The notes: generated by a model from the letters alone, not told the origin. Positions 17,262 to 26,245 are shown, counted from the stretch's first letter. The stretch is 64,000 bases of DNA from Corynebacterium gerontici (GCF_003813985.1 NZ_CP033897.1:2170001-2234000), one strand, 5' to 3'. Program-made: numbers and translations.

Positions 17262-18209
17262 TCAGAACAGGTGGCGGCCTTTTTGTCGCAGCCTAATGAC
17301 GGGGTTCTTCTGGCTCGGCCCCAACGCGATGACGTTGTTGGTGATTGCGTTGGCTACCTCGATGTCGCGGGACGTAAGTGGCGTTTGGGAGAGTTCGGCG
17401 GTAGGGAGCCAGGCGTCCTTCGGGTCGGGGGCTCCGAGGTCGATGCGGCGGTTGTTCTTGAGGTCGATGTAGTAGCCGCGGGTGGCCATGAATCGATCGC
17501 GGTGGCCTTCGAAGCTGTCGCGTCGCCAGTCGGTGACCCGGTAGACATAGGGGCACCAGCCGTAGCGGGAGGGTACGAGGTAGGTCGTGTCGGGACTGAT
17601 GGACCAGTGTCCGCGGGCGGAGCTCCATACTTGGCGGTAGTCGTCGGCGAGTGACATGCCTAGGCGCAAGCGCTGGTACCGGTCTTCGTCGATGGGCACT
17701 TCATCGCTGTGGGTCTCGAGTTCGGAAAGGTTTACTGCATCGGTGATGTGAACGCCCATCCAGGCCTCGAGGGGATCGGTGTAGTCGCCAGTGGTGTCGC
17801 GGTGGAAGCTCTTGGGCACCGCGAGGTTGGCATCCTCGGGCAAGCGTTGGCGCACCGCGTAACCCCACAGGCGAGGGTGGCCCATTCTGAGGAGCACCAC
17901 CGTTTCGGAGGGCAGGTCCGCATGGATTTCGGGGCGGGTTTTCACCTGCCCGCTGACGATTCGGTCGAGGATTTCTTTTGCTTGTCGTGCTTCACTGCGG
18001 GCGGCTTCGGTTGGTGAGATTTCCATTTCGCCAAGTTGGGCGATGAGTAGAAGTTCGAGGGCGTCGGTGACGTCGAATAGCTGTGCAACGCTGCTGGTGG
18101 CGGGCAGATCCGCGTAGCCGAGGAGAGTGGCGATTCTGCGGATGAGGTCCGGGGAGACGGTGATTCGGTTGCGGGCGCCTTGAAGTTGCGCGGCGTTGAG
18201 TTTGTTCAT
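17262..18209 (-). CDS. Hypothetical protein of unknown function
   Basis: The 315-residue soluble protein starts MNKLNAAQLQGARNR. I do not recognise a family. The N-terminal 70 residues are helical, and the middle is rich in Trp, Tyr and Arg (RYGWCPYVYRVTDWRRDS). No signal peptide or membrane segment is visible. It stands alone, with repeats downstream and a divergent membrane-protein gene upstream, at the start of a block of poorly conserved genes. ATG 18209 is chosen over 18218 because GGGAACC lies just before it. Confidence 0.7.
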   Translation of the reverse strand: MNKLNAAQLQGARNRITVSPDLIRRIATLLGYADLPATSSVAQLFDVTDALELLLIAQLGEMEISPTEAARSEARQAKEILDRIVSGQVKTRPEIHADLPSETVVLLRMGHPRLWGYAVRQRLPEDANLAVPKSFHRDTTGDYTDPLEAWMGVHITDAVNLSELETHSDEVPIDEDRYQRLRLGMSLADDYRQVWSSARGHWSISPDTTYLVPSRYGWCPYVYRVTDWRRDSFEGHRDRFMATRGYYIDLKNNRRIDLGAPDPKDAWLPTAELSQTPLTSRDIEVANAITNNVIALGPSQKNPVIRLRQKGRHLF

Positions 18210-18406
18210 GGTTCCCACTTTCGGGGGCTGAAGGCTTGAGCCAAACCCGCGAAGGATTCGGCGAGATCATCCACTTCCAGCCCCACACAACTGTAAAGTT
18301 TACGCCTTTAACATAACCCAGTTCGGGCGCGGAGTCCCAGTTTGCTCCCGGTCGGTGAGAGGAATAGCTACGCTCAACTGCGGGAAAATACACTGAAGGA
18401 ACATTC

Positions 18407-19228
18407 ATGACCAACCAACAATGGGGCAACCCTCGGCCCCAGAACACGCACCGAGCGCCGATCCTGGCGCTGGTAGCGATCGTCGCAATCCTCGGAGTTG
18501 CGGTGGTCTGGTTGCTGGTGAAAGGTCAAAGCGAACCTACTACCGATGAAGCGACGCCGATTGCAACGCAAACGATCGCGAACTCAGCCACCGAAACAGA
18601 AAAAGTAATTGAGACCGCACAGGCAGCCCCCGATACCCAGGATCGTTGTTCTTTGAGAGAAATCCACGACGATGAGGCAAAGGGATGGATCAACAAGGTG
18701 GTGTACTGCGATGGAGAATGGCTTGTCGCCGGCCAAGACGGCACTGAACGTATTGGTCACTTTCACTGGGAAGGATCCTGGCAGATCATCTCCAGCGATG
18801 GTCGGGTAAATGGCTACCACTGCTTCAACTCCGACACAATCAAGAACCTGGGAGCCCCAGCCGGATTCCGCCAACTCATGGTGCAATGCGATGAAGGTCC
18901 CAAACCCAAAACAAACAGCACCCTCGCCCAAGCCGCAGAATCTCCTGCCTGCAATGGCCAGTACATCTTGATCCTGGAATCAGTGATCCAGTACGAATAC
19001 GACGATCTTGACTCGAAATTGAGCGAGGCCCTCGCTAAGTATCCCGGCGCGAAGTACACAAAGCCGGGCGCGTGCAGTTCCCTGCGCGGCAACTACAACG
19101 GCGGCTACGTGTATCCGATTTATTACTCCTACGGCAGGGACGTCGCGGCGCTCTGTCAAGCTAAAGCCAAATTCGGAGGCAATGCTCGCTCGCTGAACAA
19201 CAATTCCGATTTTTCTGACCCTTGCTAA
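18407..19228 (+). CDS. Membrane-anchored extracytoplasmic protein, unknown function
   Basis: The 273-residue protein has a short cytoplasmic start, one transmembrane helix (about residues 18-38, ILALVAIVAILGVAVVWLLV), a Thr/Ala-rich linker and an extracellular part with about ten cysteines that could form disulfides. The body divides into a part with RIGHFHWEGSW and a C-terminal part with CNGQYILILESV and SLRGNYNGGYVYP. No family is recognised. It is followed after 9 bp by a J-domain-like membrane protein, so the two are probably co-transcribed. Confidence 0.75.
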   Translation: MTNQQWGNPRPQNTHRAPILALVAIVAILGVAVVWLLVKGQSEPTTDEATPIATQTIANSATETEKVIETAQAAPDTQDRCSLREIHDDEAKGWINKVVYCDGEWLVAGQDGTERIGHFHWEGSWQIISSDGRVNGYHCFNSDTIKNLGAPAGFRQLMVQCDEGPKPKTNSTLAQAAESPACNGQYILILESVIQYEYDDLDSKLSEALAKYPGAKYTKPGACSSLRGNYNGGYVYPIYYSYGRDVAALCQAKAKFGGNARSLNNNSDFSDPC

Positions 19229-19237
19229 GGATTTTCC

Positions 19238-19828
19238 ATGAAATACGACCTCTATGAAGACCTCAACCTCGACCGCTCTGCTGATTCCTCCACTATTGCG
19301 CAGCTTCTGTCTCAGCGTCTGAGCATCACAGCCTCCCCTGAGGAGCAGGACAAGCTCAGTACTGCCCGCGCGATTCTCGGCAATCCCAGTAATCGTTCGG
19401 TTTACGATGCAGAGCTTGACGACGCCTCCCGCACCTCACTTGATATCTCTCGCCTCCGGGAGATCGCCGCAATGAACGCCCCTGCGCAGCAGGGCTGGAA
19501 CCCGGCACCACGGCAGCAACTGCAATTTGACACCAACTGGTTCCCGGTTGCGCCCGGCCGACAACGCAGCAGCTCACTCATGTGGGCAATCGGCACAGGT
19601 TTGATCGTGCTTGCGTGGGTGTATCTGTTCTTGAAGATGGCGTTTTTGAGTTCTGCTGTGCAGCAATCGACGGGTTTCACTGGACTGTTCGAAGCCGCTG
19701 ATGCGCTGGACTCCGCCTCTGCGACGGCTTTCAATGTGGTGCTTTTCACCGTTTGCACCGGGGTTGGACTTCAGTTGCTGTGGAATATCCGTATGGTGAT
19801 GGGGCGTCGTAAGGGCCTCAGCGAATAG
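19238..19828 (+). CDS. J-domain-like membrane protein
   Basis: The 196-residue protein starts with about 65 residues that resemble a divergent J domain (YDLYEDLNLDRSADSSTIAQLL ... ARAILGNPSNRSVYDAEL). The HPD tripeptide needed to stimulate DnaK is not present, so it is a J-like domain only. Two transmembrane helices follow (about 113-133 and 160-185). Its role is unknown; it sits in an accessory block with extracytoplasmic proteins and may be part of their assembly or anchoring. Confidence 0.65.
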   Translation: MKYDLYEDLNLDRSADSSTIAQLLSQRLSITASPEEQDKLSTARAILGNPSNRSVYDAELDDASRTSLDISRLREIAAMNAPAQQGWNPAPRQQLQFDTNWFPVAPGRQRSSSLMWAIGTGLIVLAWVYLFLKMAFLSSAVQQSTGFTGLFEAADALDSASATAFNVVLFTVCTGVGLQLLWNIRMVMGRRKGLSE

Positions 19829-19869
19829 AAGTGCTCCGATGGCTCGGCAGGTGCAATACAATGTGCACC

Positions 19870-20424
19870 ATGCCGAGCTTTATCCATTCGCGACTCATTC
19901 CCGGTATCGCGCTGAGCACATTGCTGAGCTTTAGCCTCGCGGGATGCATTGATCCGAGCGATATCGTTTCGGGTAAAAAGCTGGAATCGGGCGTAACCAC
20001 CGCTACCGAATCCCCGGACGATTGCAGCGCAAACGTTCCAATGGAATCGCTTGAACAGCACGCGGAGGAGCTCCCCAAGCTCAACAACCAGGCCTGGCCT
20101 CTCGAACTCGCCCGTGTGGATCAGGAAAATCCCTGCGCCACCTTGTCCTATATAGCGATTCCGCTGGGCAGGGGAACCGTGTCAACCCCCATGCAAGTGG
20201 CATTGTTCCACAACGGCCAGTTCCTCGGACCCGCTACCGAGCACATCTACAGCTTTGCACCGGAAATTAACCGCATCAACGATGCGACGATCGCTGTCAC
20301 TTACCGATTCCGTGAGGAAGGTGAATCCAACGCCGAGGCAAGTGGATACACCACCGTGGTATTCGAATGGGACGAGGACTCCCAGAAAGTTCGCAGCACA
20401 GGGGAGTTTCCGCCGAGCAACTAG
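19870..20424 (+). CDS. LppP/LprE-like lipoprotein
   Basis: The 184-residue protein has a signal peptide ending in the lipobox LAGC at about residues 23-26, so it is exported and lipid-modified. The mature part (DDCSANVP, VDQENPCATLSYIAIPLGRG, VALFHNGQFLGP) resembles the LppP/LprE lipoprotein family of mycobacteria and corynebacteria, whose function is unknown. ATG 19870 gives a normal signal peptide; an ATG at 19861 is also possible. Confidence 0.75.
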   Translation: MPSFIHSRLIPGIALSTLLSFSLAGCIDPSDIVSGKKLESGVTTATESPDDCSANVPMESLEQHAEELPKLNNQAWPLELARVDQENPCATLSYIAIPLGRGTVSTPMQVALFHNGQFLGPATEHIYSFAPEINRINDATIAVTYRFREEGESNAEASGYTTVVFEWDEDSQKVRSTGEFPPSN

Positions 20425-20543
20425 TTGGAACATTTTGCGCTCGAGCCGCTCTTATCGCCCAATTCAAGCTGTTGGATCTTATGGGGCGAGTGGCGACCTG
20501 TTACGCGGGAGTAGCTTCCCAGATCTAAGGCTCAGAGTGGAGG

Positions 20544-20994
20544 ATGAAGAACCCGATCAAGGCAATGCCCCCGGTAGTAGCAAAACTGTATCTGGTTTGT
20601 GCATGCGTATGCGTTGCGGAAACACCCCTACAGCAATACCGGGCGCATTGCGCTTCGTAGAGCTGAGGTTCGGGCGAAACTTGAGACGGAGTTTCCGGCC
20701 GGTTCCTATGGAATTACCCAGGCTTCCAAGCCAATCAGCTCGCATGTCATGCTCTGGGAACGCGACGAAGAAGCTTTTGAGCTTGTCTGTCATGAGTTCC
20801 CGAGTGCCAGAATTAGCGCACAGGGCTATGAAACGGATGCGTTTTTCTTATTACCTCCTGATGATCCCGAGTATGAAGGTCTTACTTCTTACGTTGTTTG
20901 GAAAGAAACCAGGCATGTAGAGAAACTCAGCGCTACGGATCCACGAATCTATGAGTGGGAACCCGTTTTCCTTCAGAACACGGTTTCTACCTAG
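20544..20994 (+). pseudogene. Frameshifted membrane-anchored protein remnant
   Basis: From ATG 20544 one frame encodes a hydrophobic N terminus (MKNPIKAMPPVVAKLYLVC... to QQYRAH) and stops at 20658-20660. The adjacent +1-related frame, open only from about 20581, carries a convincing continuation (RIALRRAEVRAKLETEFPAG ... FFLLPPDDPEYEGLTSYVVW) to the stop at 20994. Loss of one base near 20645-20650 would explain both halves. The body could still be made from ATG 20599, but without an anchor. A sequencing error is the alternative. Confidence 0.6.
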
Positions 20995-21018
20995 CAAACA
21001 GCCATGAAGTAGCCACGT

Positions 21019-21057
21019 GTGTGGGGTGTCAGCCCCCACCATGACACCACCCCACAC
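21019..21057. terminator. Bidirectional hairpin between pseudogene and tRNA-Ser(UGA)
   Basis: GTGTGGGGTGTCA pairs with TGACACC-A-CCCCACAC with one bulge; the loop is 10 nt. It can end transcription from both sides, but no clear U-tract is seen. Confidence 0.5.
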
Positions 21058-21116
21058 CATCCAAGAAAACCCCACCAACCAGGCAAAACACCAGGTTAGC
21101 GGGGGATCTCATTGTG

Positions 21117-21201
21117 CGGAGGCACAGGGATTTGAACCCTGGGTTGGTTTCCCAACGCTGGTTTTCAAGACCAGTGCATTCGGCCGCTCTGCCATACCTC
21201 C
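21117..21201 (-). tRNA. tRNA-Ser (anticodon UGA)
   Basis: The acceptor stem GGAGGTA/TGCCTCC, discriminator G, long variable arm and anticodon loop CT-TGA-AA give anticodon UGA. Unlike the other tRNAs here the 3' CCA is not encoded (the bases after the discriminator are CAC). Confidence 0.95.
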
Positions 21202-21271
21202 AGCGGCTCGCATTGAAGCGAACAGGCTCAAATTGTACCCCAAACGCTCATTTTCTTTTAACGTGGGTGCT

Positions 21272-22219
21272 ATGAAAGCTATTGAAGTGCTTGACGATCA
21301 GCAATTGCAACTCACAGATGCGGAGAAACCGCAGCTCAAGCCGGGAGAGGTTCGGGTGAAGGTGAAGGCGGTCGGCGTAAATCGCGCGGATCTGCTTCAG
21401 GCGGCCGGGCACTATCCGCCCCCTCCTGGTACCTCGGAGGTCCTGGGTTTGGAGTGTGCAGGCGTCATTGAGGACGCAGGAGATACCGGCCGGGCTCAGG
21501 GTGAACGCGTGGCGTGTCTGCTCGCCGGTGGCGCTTATGCGGAGTACGTGGCGGTGCCGGAAGGTCAACTCATGCCCATTCCGGATGGCTACAGCTTTGA
21601 AGAGGCGGCGTCTGTGGTGGAAGTGGCGTGCACGGTGTGGTCCAACATGGGCATGCTCGCCGGCCTGGAGGCGGGTCAGACATTGCTCATCCACGGTGGT
21701 GCCGGCGGTATTGGCACCTTCGCTATCCAATTGGCTAAGCATCTGGGTCTACAGGTGGCGGTGACCGCGGGTTCGGAAGAAAAACTCAACATCTGCAAGC
21801 AGCTCGGCGCGGACATCCTCATCAATTACAAGGAGGAGGATTTCGCGGAGAGGTTGAAGAACCAGTGCGATCGAATCTTGGACATCATTGGTGCCAAGTA
21901 CCTGGATCAAAACGTCAAGGCTTTGGCTCAGGATGGTCACATGGTGATCATTGGTATGCAGGGTGGTGTGAAGGGCGAGCTGAATATTGGCCGTCTGCTG
22001 AGCAAGCGTGGCACCATCTCGGCCACGGCCTTGCGTGCTCGTGAATTGGAGGACAAAGCTCGGATTGTGCGAAGCACCGTGGAGAATGTTTGGCCGCTGC
22101 TCGAAGACGGCACGATCAAGCACCACATTCATGCCGTCTTACCCTTGGAGCAGGCGCAGCGCGCGCACGAGATGCTCAAGGGTGGTGAAGTTACCGGCAA
22201 GCTCGTCTTGAGCGTCTAA
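21272..22219 (+). CDS. NADPH:quinone oxidoreductase, zinc-free MDR family
   Basis: The 315-residue medium-chain dehydrogenase/reductase has the substrate-domain [17 protein letters not shown], the [10 protein letters not shown] motif and the nucleotide-binding [16 protein letters not shown]. It lacks the catalytic zinc His/Cys set, as do quinone oxidoreductases and crotonyl-like members. The same gene lies next to the class V aminotransferase-like gene and the galactan genes in mycobacteria (Rv3777-Rv3783), so the neighbourhood is ancestral. The ATG at 21272 gives the normal MKAIEV start. Confidence 0.85.
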   Translation: MKAIEVLDDQQLQLTDAEKPQLKPGEVRVKVKAVGVNRADLLQAAGHYPPPPGTSEVLGLECAGVIEDAGDTGRAQGERVACLLAGGAYAEYVAVPEGQLMPIPDGYSFEEAASVVEVACTVWSNMGMLAGLEAGQTLLIHGGAGGIGTFAIQLAKHLGLQVAVTAGSEEKLNICKQLGADILINYKEEDFAERLKNQCDRILDIIGAKYLDQNVKALAQDGHMVIIGMQGGVKGELNIGRLLSKRGTISATALRARELEDKARIVRSTVENVWPLLEDGTIKHHIHAVLPLEQAQRAHEMLKGGEVTGKLVLSV

Positions 22220-22232
22220 TGTTCAAGGCCGC

Positions 22233-23435
22233 TTAGGCCAAGCTCGCCACCACGCGAGCGAGCTGGTCAATGTCCGACACTGTGTTATAAGGGGCAAGTG
22301 CACAGGTGATGGCACCGGCGGTGTCGGACAACCCCATCGCCTCGAGCAGTGGATCGGATCCCGCTACGGCGGCCACGAGGCCGTTGGTCAGCAGGCGCTG
22401 CTGGATAGTGGAGGCGGGTACGCCGTCGATGGCGAACGTGGCCGTCGGCAAGCGATCAACGTCAGCTCCGGCGGCAAGCTCTCCGGTCACACCGAACACG
22501 TGCACCTTGTGCATGGATTGCAGCGCCTCTACGAGCGCGGCACTGAGCTGCTCACCGTATTCGCCCAAGGCGGCCACCGATTGCGCAAGGCGATTGCGGC
22601 GAGTACCGCGCGCCGATTCGTCCAGGTCGGCCAGGTGGTCGATGGCAGAGGCCAGGGCCGCCGCGAGGGAGGGGGCGCAGTCTTCTATGAAGGCGGCGGC
22701 TTCTATGCGCGGGAACATCGTGTAATCGCGAAACGCCAGGGCCGCGATGCCGGGCACACCGAAGGCGCGGCCATCCAGGGCGACAATGTCGGCGCCCAGG
22801 TCCTCATGACGGGCGCTGCGGTACGTGACGGTGGGAGTGGCGTCGACAAGCATCCAAGCCCTCGACGCCCCGCGAACGTACTGGGAAACCAAACTTGGGC
22901 TGTGGATGGTGCCCACCTGGGCGGCACCGGATTGCATGGCTACGAGGCGCGTTGAGCCGTCGACAAGTCCGCCAAACTGCCAGCTCGGGACCTCGCCGGT
23001 GCCAAGGTCGGGCTCAGCCCAACGAATGGGCGCGTCAAGGGTCATGGGGCGCGAATCTGCGCGAGACAACACCACCGTGGCGTCCCGGCGCAACAGGGGG
23101 CGGACGGCGCGGGAAAAGCGGCTGAGCAAGACGGGAAGGCTGGGGCCCAAAACCACTGCGTCGGAAGTGGTATCGCACAGATCCGCAACGGCGCGGCGGG
23201 CGGAAAGCAACATATCGCGGCCATGCGCAGCCGGAGCCACCGCCACCTTCGCGTGCGTGCCCATCTGCTCCAGGGGCGCTTCCATGCGCGGCAAGGTAGG
23301 AGCGCTGCGGAAAGCGCGGGCGGCGGCGGCCGTGACACGCTCGGGAATTTGGGGCTGCAAATGTGCATCGAGATAGGTCCAGCCGTCGCTCAGCGAGGTG
23401 TACAAACCCCTGATCCGAGCTACATCAACTGCCAT
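22233..23435 (-). CDS. Class V aminotransferase (cysteine desulfurase)-like protein without the PLP lysine
   Basis: The 400-residue protein is like Rv3778c, the convergent neighbour of the mycobacterial galactan genes. It keeps the fold order of class V aminotransferases (TYLDAHLQPQIP, DATPTV, ALDGRAFGVPGIAALAFRD). At the position where cysteine desulfurases carry the PLP-binding Lys (His-Lys-x-x-Gly-P) it has Gly-Arg-Ala-Phe-Gly, so normal PLP catalysis is doubtful. ATG 23435 follows GGGAG; an upstream start at 23462 is less likely. Function unknown. Confidence 0.75.
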   Translation of the reverse strand: MAVDVARIRGLYTSLSDGWTYLDAHLQPQIPERVTAAAARAFRSAPTLPRMEAPLEQMGTHAKVAVAPAAHGRDMLLSARRAVADLCDTTSDAVVLGPSLPVLLSRFSRAVRPLLRRDATVVLSRADSRPMTLDAPIRWAEPDLGTGEVPSWQFGGLVDGSTRLVAMQSGAAQVGTIHSPSLVSQYVRGASRAWMLVDATPTVTYRSARHEDLGADIVALDGRAFGVPGIAALAFRDYTMFPRIEAAAFIEDCAPSLAAALASAIDHLADLDESARGTRRNRLAQSVAALGEYGEQLSAALVEALQSMHKVHVFGVTGELAAGADVDRLPTATFAIDGVPASTIQQRLLTNGLVAAVAGSDPLLEAMGLSDTAGAITCALAPYNTVSDIDQLARVVASLA

Positions 23436-23467
23436 CTCTGCCGCTCCCTTTCTCTCAAGCATCCTTC

Positions 23468-23507
23468 AAGCAACCGCAAAAATCCGCAAGCAACCGCAAA
23501 AATCCGC
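23468..23507 (+). repeat. Tandem 20-bp direct repeat upstream of wzm
   Basis: AAGCAACCGCAAAAATCCGC occurs twice with no spacer, in the promoter region between the class V aminotransferase-like gene and the divergent galactan exporter genes. Confidence 0.85.
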
Positions 23508-23532
23508 GTGATCAGCTCTGCTGCAACTGTGC

Positions 23533-23588
23533 CGTTCTAGTATGCCTGTCGTATTCAATCCGCGCACCATCCGGACTATCCTAGAACG
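23533..23588. promoter_or_regulatory. Inverted repeat upstream of wzm
   Basis: CGTTCTAG (23533-23540) and CTAGAACG (23581-23588) form perfect 8-bp arms 40 bp apart, the second ending 2 bp before the wzm GTG. It may be a regulator site or a leader hairpin. Confidence 0.4.
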
Positions 23589-23590
23589 TT

Positions 23591-24484
23591 GTGCAGGACA
23601 AATCTGAGAAAACACTAGAGGCCACCATCGCCAGGATCACCAGTTCGGGTGACGGCGAGCCGGAGCCTTCGCGCTCGCAAACCTTGGCAAGCGCCTGGCG
23701 TGACCTGCGCTATGGCTTCTCACAGCATGAACTCTGGCTCCAGTTGGGCTGGCAGGACATCAAGCAGCGCTATCGACGCAGCGTGCTCGGCCCCTTGTGG
23801 ATCACCATTGCCACCGGCGTGATGGCACTGGCGCTGGGTCTGCTGTACTCGGTACTGTTCAAGATTCCTGTGGCTGAGTTCCTACCGCACGTCACCGTGG
23901 GGCTGATCATGTGGGGCTTCATCGCCGGCTGCATTAAGGAGGGCTCGGAAGTCTTTATCGCCAATGAGGGCCTGATTAAGCAGCTCCCCTCGGCGCTATC
24001 GGTGCACGTTTATCGCCTGGTGTGGAAGCAGACGCTCTTCTTGGCGCACAACATGGTGATTTGGGCGATTCTCATGCTCATTTTCCCGCGTCCTTTGGGT
24101 TGGGATTTGGCGCTCGTGGTTCCTGCGATGGCGCTGCTGATCGTCAACGGCGTGTGGGTGTCCATGTTCTTCGGCATCGTTGCTACGCGTTACCGCGATT
24201 TCTCTCCCCTGCTGGAGGCGCTCACTCAGCTCCTCTTCTACGTCACCCCCATTGTGTGGACCACGGAGACCCTCTACGAGCAGGGCGGTGCGGTTTCTGA
24301 GCGCGCGGCGATTGCCAAGCTCAACCCGCTGTATCACTACATGGAGATCATCCGCGACCCCTTGATTGGTAAACCGATCGAGTGGGAAAACTGGATCGTG
24401 GTGGGCATTTGCACGGTGGTTGGTTTGTTCCTGGCCATGCTTGCTATGCGACGTTGGCGTTTCCGCGTCAGCTACTGGGTTTAA
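23591..24484 (+). CDS. wzm: Galactan export ABC transporter permease Wzm (RfbD-like)
   Basis: This is the membrane subunit of the ABC-2 transporter that moves the lipid-linked galactan of arabinogalactan across the membrane (Rv3783 homologue). The 297-residue protein has a cytoplasmic N terminus with LQLGWQDIKQRYRRSVLGPLW, the O-antigen exporter motif, and about six transmembrane helices. The GTG start at 23591 is the first plausible one. The ATPase gene follows after 25 bp and the galactofuranosyltransferase after that. Confidence 0.9.
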   Translation: MQDKSEKTLEATIARITSSGDGEPEPSRSQTLASAWRDLRYGFSQHELWLQLGWQDIKQRYRRSVLGPLWITIATGVMALALGLLYSVLFKIPVAEFLPHVTVGLIMWGFIAGCIKEGSEVFIANEGLIKQLPSALSVHVYRLVWKQTLFLAHNMVIWAILMLIFPRPLGWDLALVVPAMALLIVNGVWVSMFFGIVATRYRDFSPLLEALTQLLFYVTPIVWTTETLYEQGGAVSERAAIAKLNPLYHYMEIIRDPLIGKPIEWENWIVVGICTVVGLFLAMLAMRRWRFRVSYWV

Positions 24485-24509
24485 TCGAACAGGCAATAAG
24501 GAGTAGCTC

Positions 24510-25325
24510 ATGGTTTCCATTGACACATACGACGCCTGCGTCGACTTCCCCATCTTCGACGCTAAATCGCGCTCGATGAAAAAGGCCTTCCTGGGTGCGG
24601 CCGGTGGCGCGATCGGGCGCAATCAGGACAATACCGTGGTGGTGGAGGCGCTCAAGAACGTCAATCTTCACCTGCGCGAGGGCGACCGCATCGGATTGGT
24701 CGGCCACAATGGCGCGGGTAAGTCCACGCTCCTTCGCCTACTTTCTGGCATTTACGAGCCCACCCGCGGCTCCGCACATGTGCGCGGCCGAGTGGCACCC
24801 GTTTTTGACTTGGGCGTGGGCATGGATCCAGAGATCTCCGGTTATGAGAACATCGTGATCCGCGGCCTGTTCCTCGGCCAAACGCGCAAGCAGATGAAGC
24901 AGAAGATGGACGAAATCGCAGAGTTTACCGAGCTTGGCGAATACCTCTCTATGCCCCTGCGCACCTATTCCACCGGCATGCGCATTCGTCTGGCACTTGG
25001 CGTGGTGACCTCCATCGAACCGGAGATTTTGCTTCTCGACGAAGGCATCGGCGCCGTCGACGCCGCCTTCATGGCCAAGGCGCGCAATCGTCTCCAAGAC
25101 TTGGTGAAGCGTTCCGGCATCCTCGTATTCGCCTCCCACTCCAACGACTTCCTGGTGCAGCTTTGCGACACAGCCCTGTGGGTGGACCACGGCGAAATCC
25201 GCCAGGCTGGTGCCGTCGATGAGATCGTGGAGGCCTATGAGGGACCCAAGGCCGGAGAGCACGTCCGCCGCCTGCAGCAGCGCATCGCCGAAGAACAAGC
25301 TGAACAATCGAAGCCGGGAGCCTAA
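24510..25325 (+). CDS. wzt: Galactan export ABC transporter ATPase Wzt (RfbE-like)
   Basis: The 271-residue ATPase partners Wzm. It has Walker A GHNGAGKST near residue 74, Q-loop region FDLGVGMDPEISGYEN, the signature YSTGMRIRLALG, Walker B EILLLDEGIGAVD and a switch His in FASHSND. It lacks the carbohydrate-binding C-terminal domain of some O-antigen Wzt proteins, as expected for the galactan exporter. It ends 2 bp before glfT1. Confidence 0.92.
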   Translation: MVSIDTYDACVDFPIFDAKSRSMKKAFLGAAGGAIGRNQDNTVVVEALKNVNLHLREGDRIGLVGHNGAGKSTLLRLLSGIYEPTRGSAHVRGRVAPVFDLGVGMDPEISGYENIVIRGLFLGQTRKQMKQKMDEIAEFTELGEYLSMPLRTYSTGMRIRLALGVVTSIEPEILLLDEGIGAVDAAFMAKARNRLQDLVKRSGILVFASHSNDFLVQLCDTALWVDHGEIRQAGAVDEIVEAYEGPKAGEHVRRLQQRIAEEQAEQSKPGA

Positions 25326-25327
25326 CC

Positions 25328-26245
25328 ATGCCCTTGAAGCCCACTGACGCCATCGCAGCGGTGATCGTCACCCACAACCGCCCCGAGCTCCTCACCCATT
25401 CCCTGAAGGTGGTGGCTCAACAATCCCACCCCGTCCGTTGGGTGATCGTTGTGGACAATGGCGATGATCCGCAGGTGGAGGCCTTGGTGGTGGAACACGC
25501 TGGCGAACGCGGCGTGTACTTGCCCTCCAAGCACAATCTGGGTGGCGGCGGTGGTTTCGCCTATGGCTTCTTGCACGCGCTCGCTTTGGGCGCAGACGCG
25601 GTGTGGTGCGCCGACGACGATGGGCGCCCAGAAGGCCCGGAGGTGCTCGCCACCTTGCTAGAGTGCGCACAGCGCCACGGCTTGGAGTCCGTCTCCCCCG
25701 TCGTCTGCAACTTAGAGCAGCCCAAGCGCCTTGCCTTCCCCCTGCGCCGTGGCTTGGAGTGGCGCCGTCAGCGCCACGAGCTCATGGATCCTGCTCACCC
25801 TGAGGACGATCTTCTGGAAGGCATCGCCTCGCTCTTCAACGGCGCGGTGTTCTCCGCGCATGCCTTGGAGCGCGTGGGTGTACCAGATTTCCGCCTGTTC
25901 ATTCGTGGTGATGAGGTGGAGTATCACCGTCGCCTGGTTCGTTCTGGCCTTCCTTTTGGCACCTGCCTTCGCACCGCCTATTTGCATCCGGACGGCTCAG
26001 AGGAGTTCAAGCCGATCCTCGGCGGGCGCATGCACACGCAGTACCCGGATCACCCGGGCAAGCGCTTTTTCACCTACCGCAATCGCGGCTACCTGATGAA
26101 TCAGCCGGGCATGCGCCGCCTCTTGCCGCAGGAGTATGCCCGCTTCGGCTGGTTCTTCCTTGTGCAGCGCCGCGACCCCAAGGGCTTTATGGAGTGGCTG
26201 CGCCTGCACCGCCTGGGGCGCAAGGAGCACTTCGAGCGCCCCTAA
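25328..26245 (+). CDS. glfT1: Galactofuranosyltransferase GlfT1
   Basis: This GT2-fold enzyme adds the first galactofuranose residues to the rhamnose-GlcNAc lipid linker in cell-wall galactan synthesis, using UDP-galactofuranose at the inner membrane face. The 305 residues show the nucleotide-binding AAVIVTHNRPELL, NLGGGGGFAYG, the metal-binding WCADDDGRP and the acceptor-site region IRGDEVEYHRR. Operon wzm-wzt-glfT1 matches the mycobacterial order. A GC-rich palindrome follows the gene. Confidence 0.93.
   Translation: MPLKPTDAIAAVIVTHNRPELLTHSLKVVAQQSHPVRWVIVVDNGDDPQVEALVVEHAGERGVYLPSKHNLGGGGGFAYGFLHALALGADAVWCADDDGRPEGPEVLATLLECAQRHGLESVSPVVCNLEQPKRLAFPLRRGLEWRRQRHELMDPAHPEDDLLEGIASLFNGAVFSAHALERVGVPDFRLFIRGDEVEYHRRLVRSGLPFGTCLRTAYLHPDGSEEFKPILGGRMHTQYPDHPGKRFFTYRNRGYLMNQPGMRRLLPQEYARFGWFFLVQRRDPKGFMEWLRLHRLGRKEHFERP

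Noticed and set aside
21117..21201. tRNA-Ser(UGA) as an attachment site for an integrated element
   Set aside because: No integrase gene and no direct repeat of the tRNA 3' end was found within the neighbouring block.
22500..23376. Plus-strand frames opposite the class V aminotransferase-like gene
   Set aside because: Low-complexity Arg/Ala/Ser-rich shadows with no ribosome-binding site or family resemblance.
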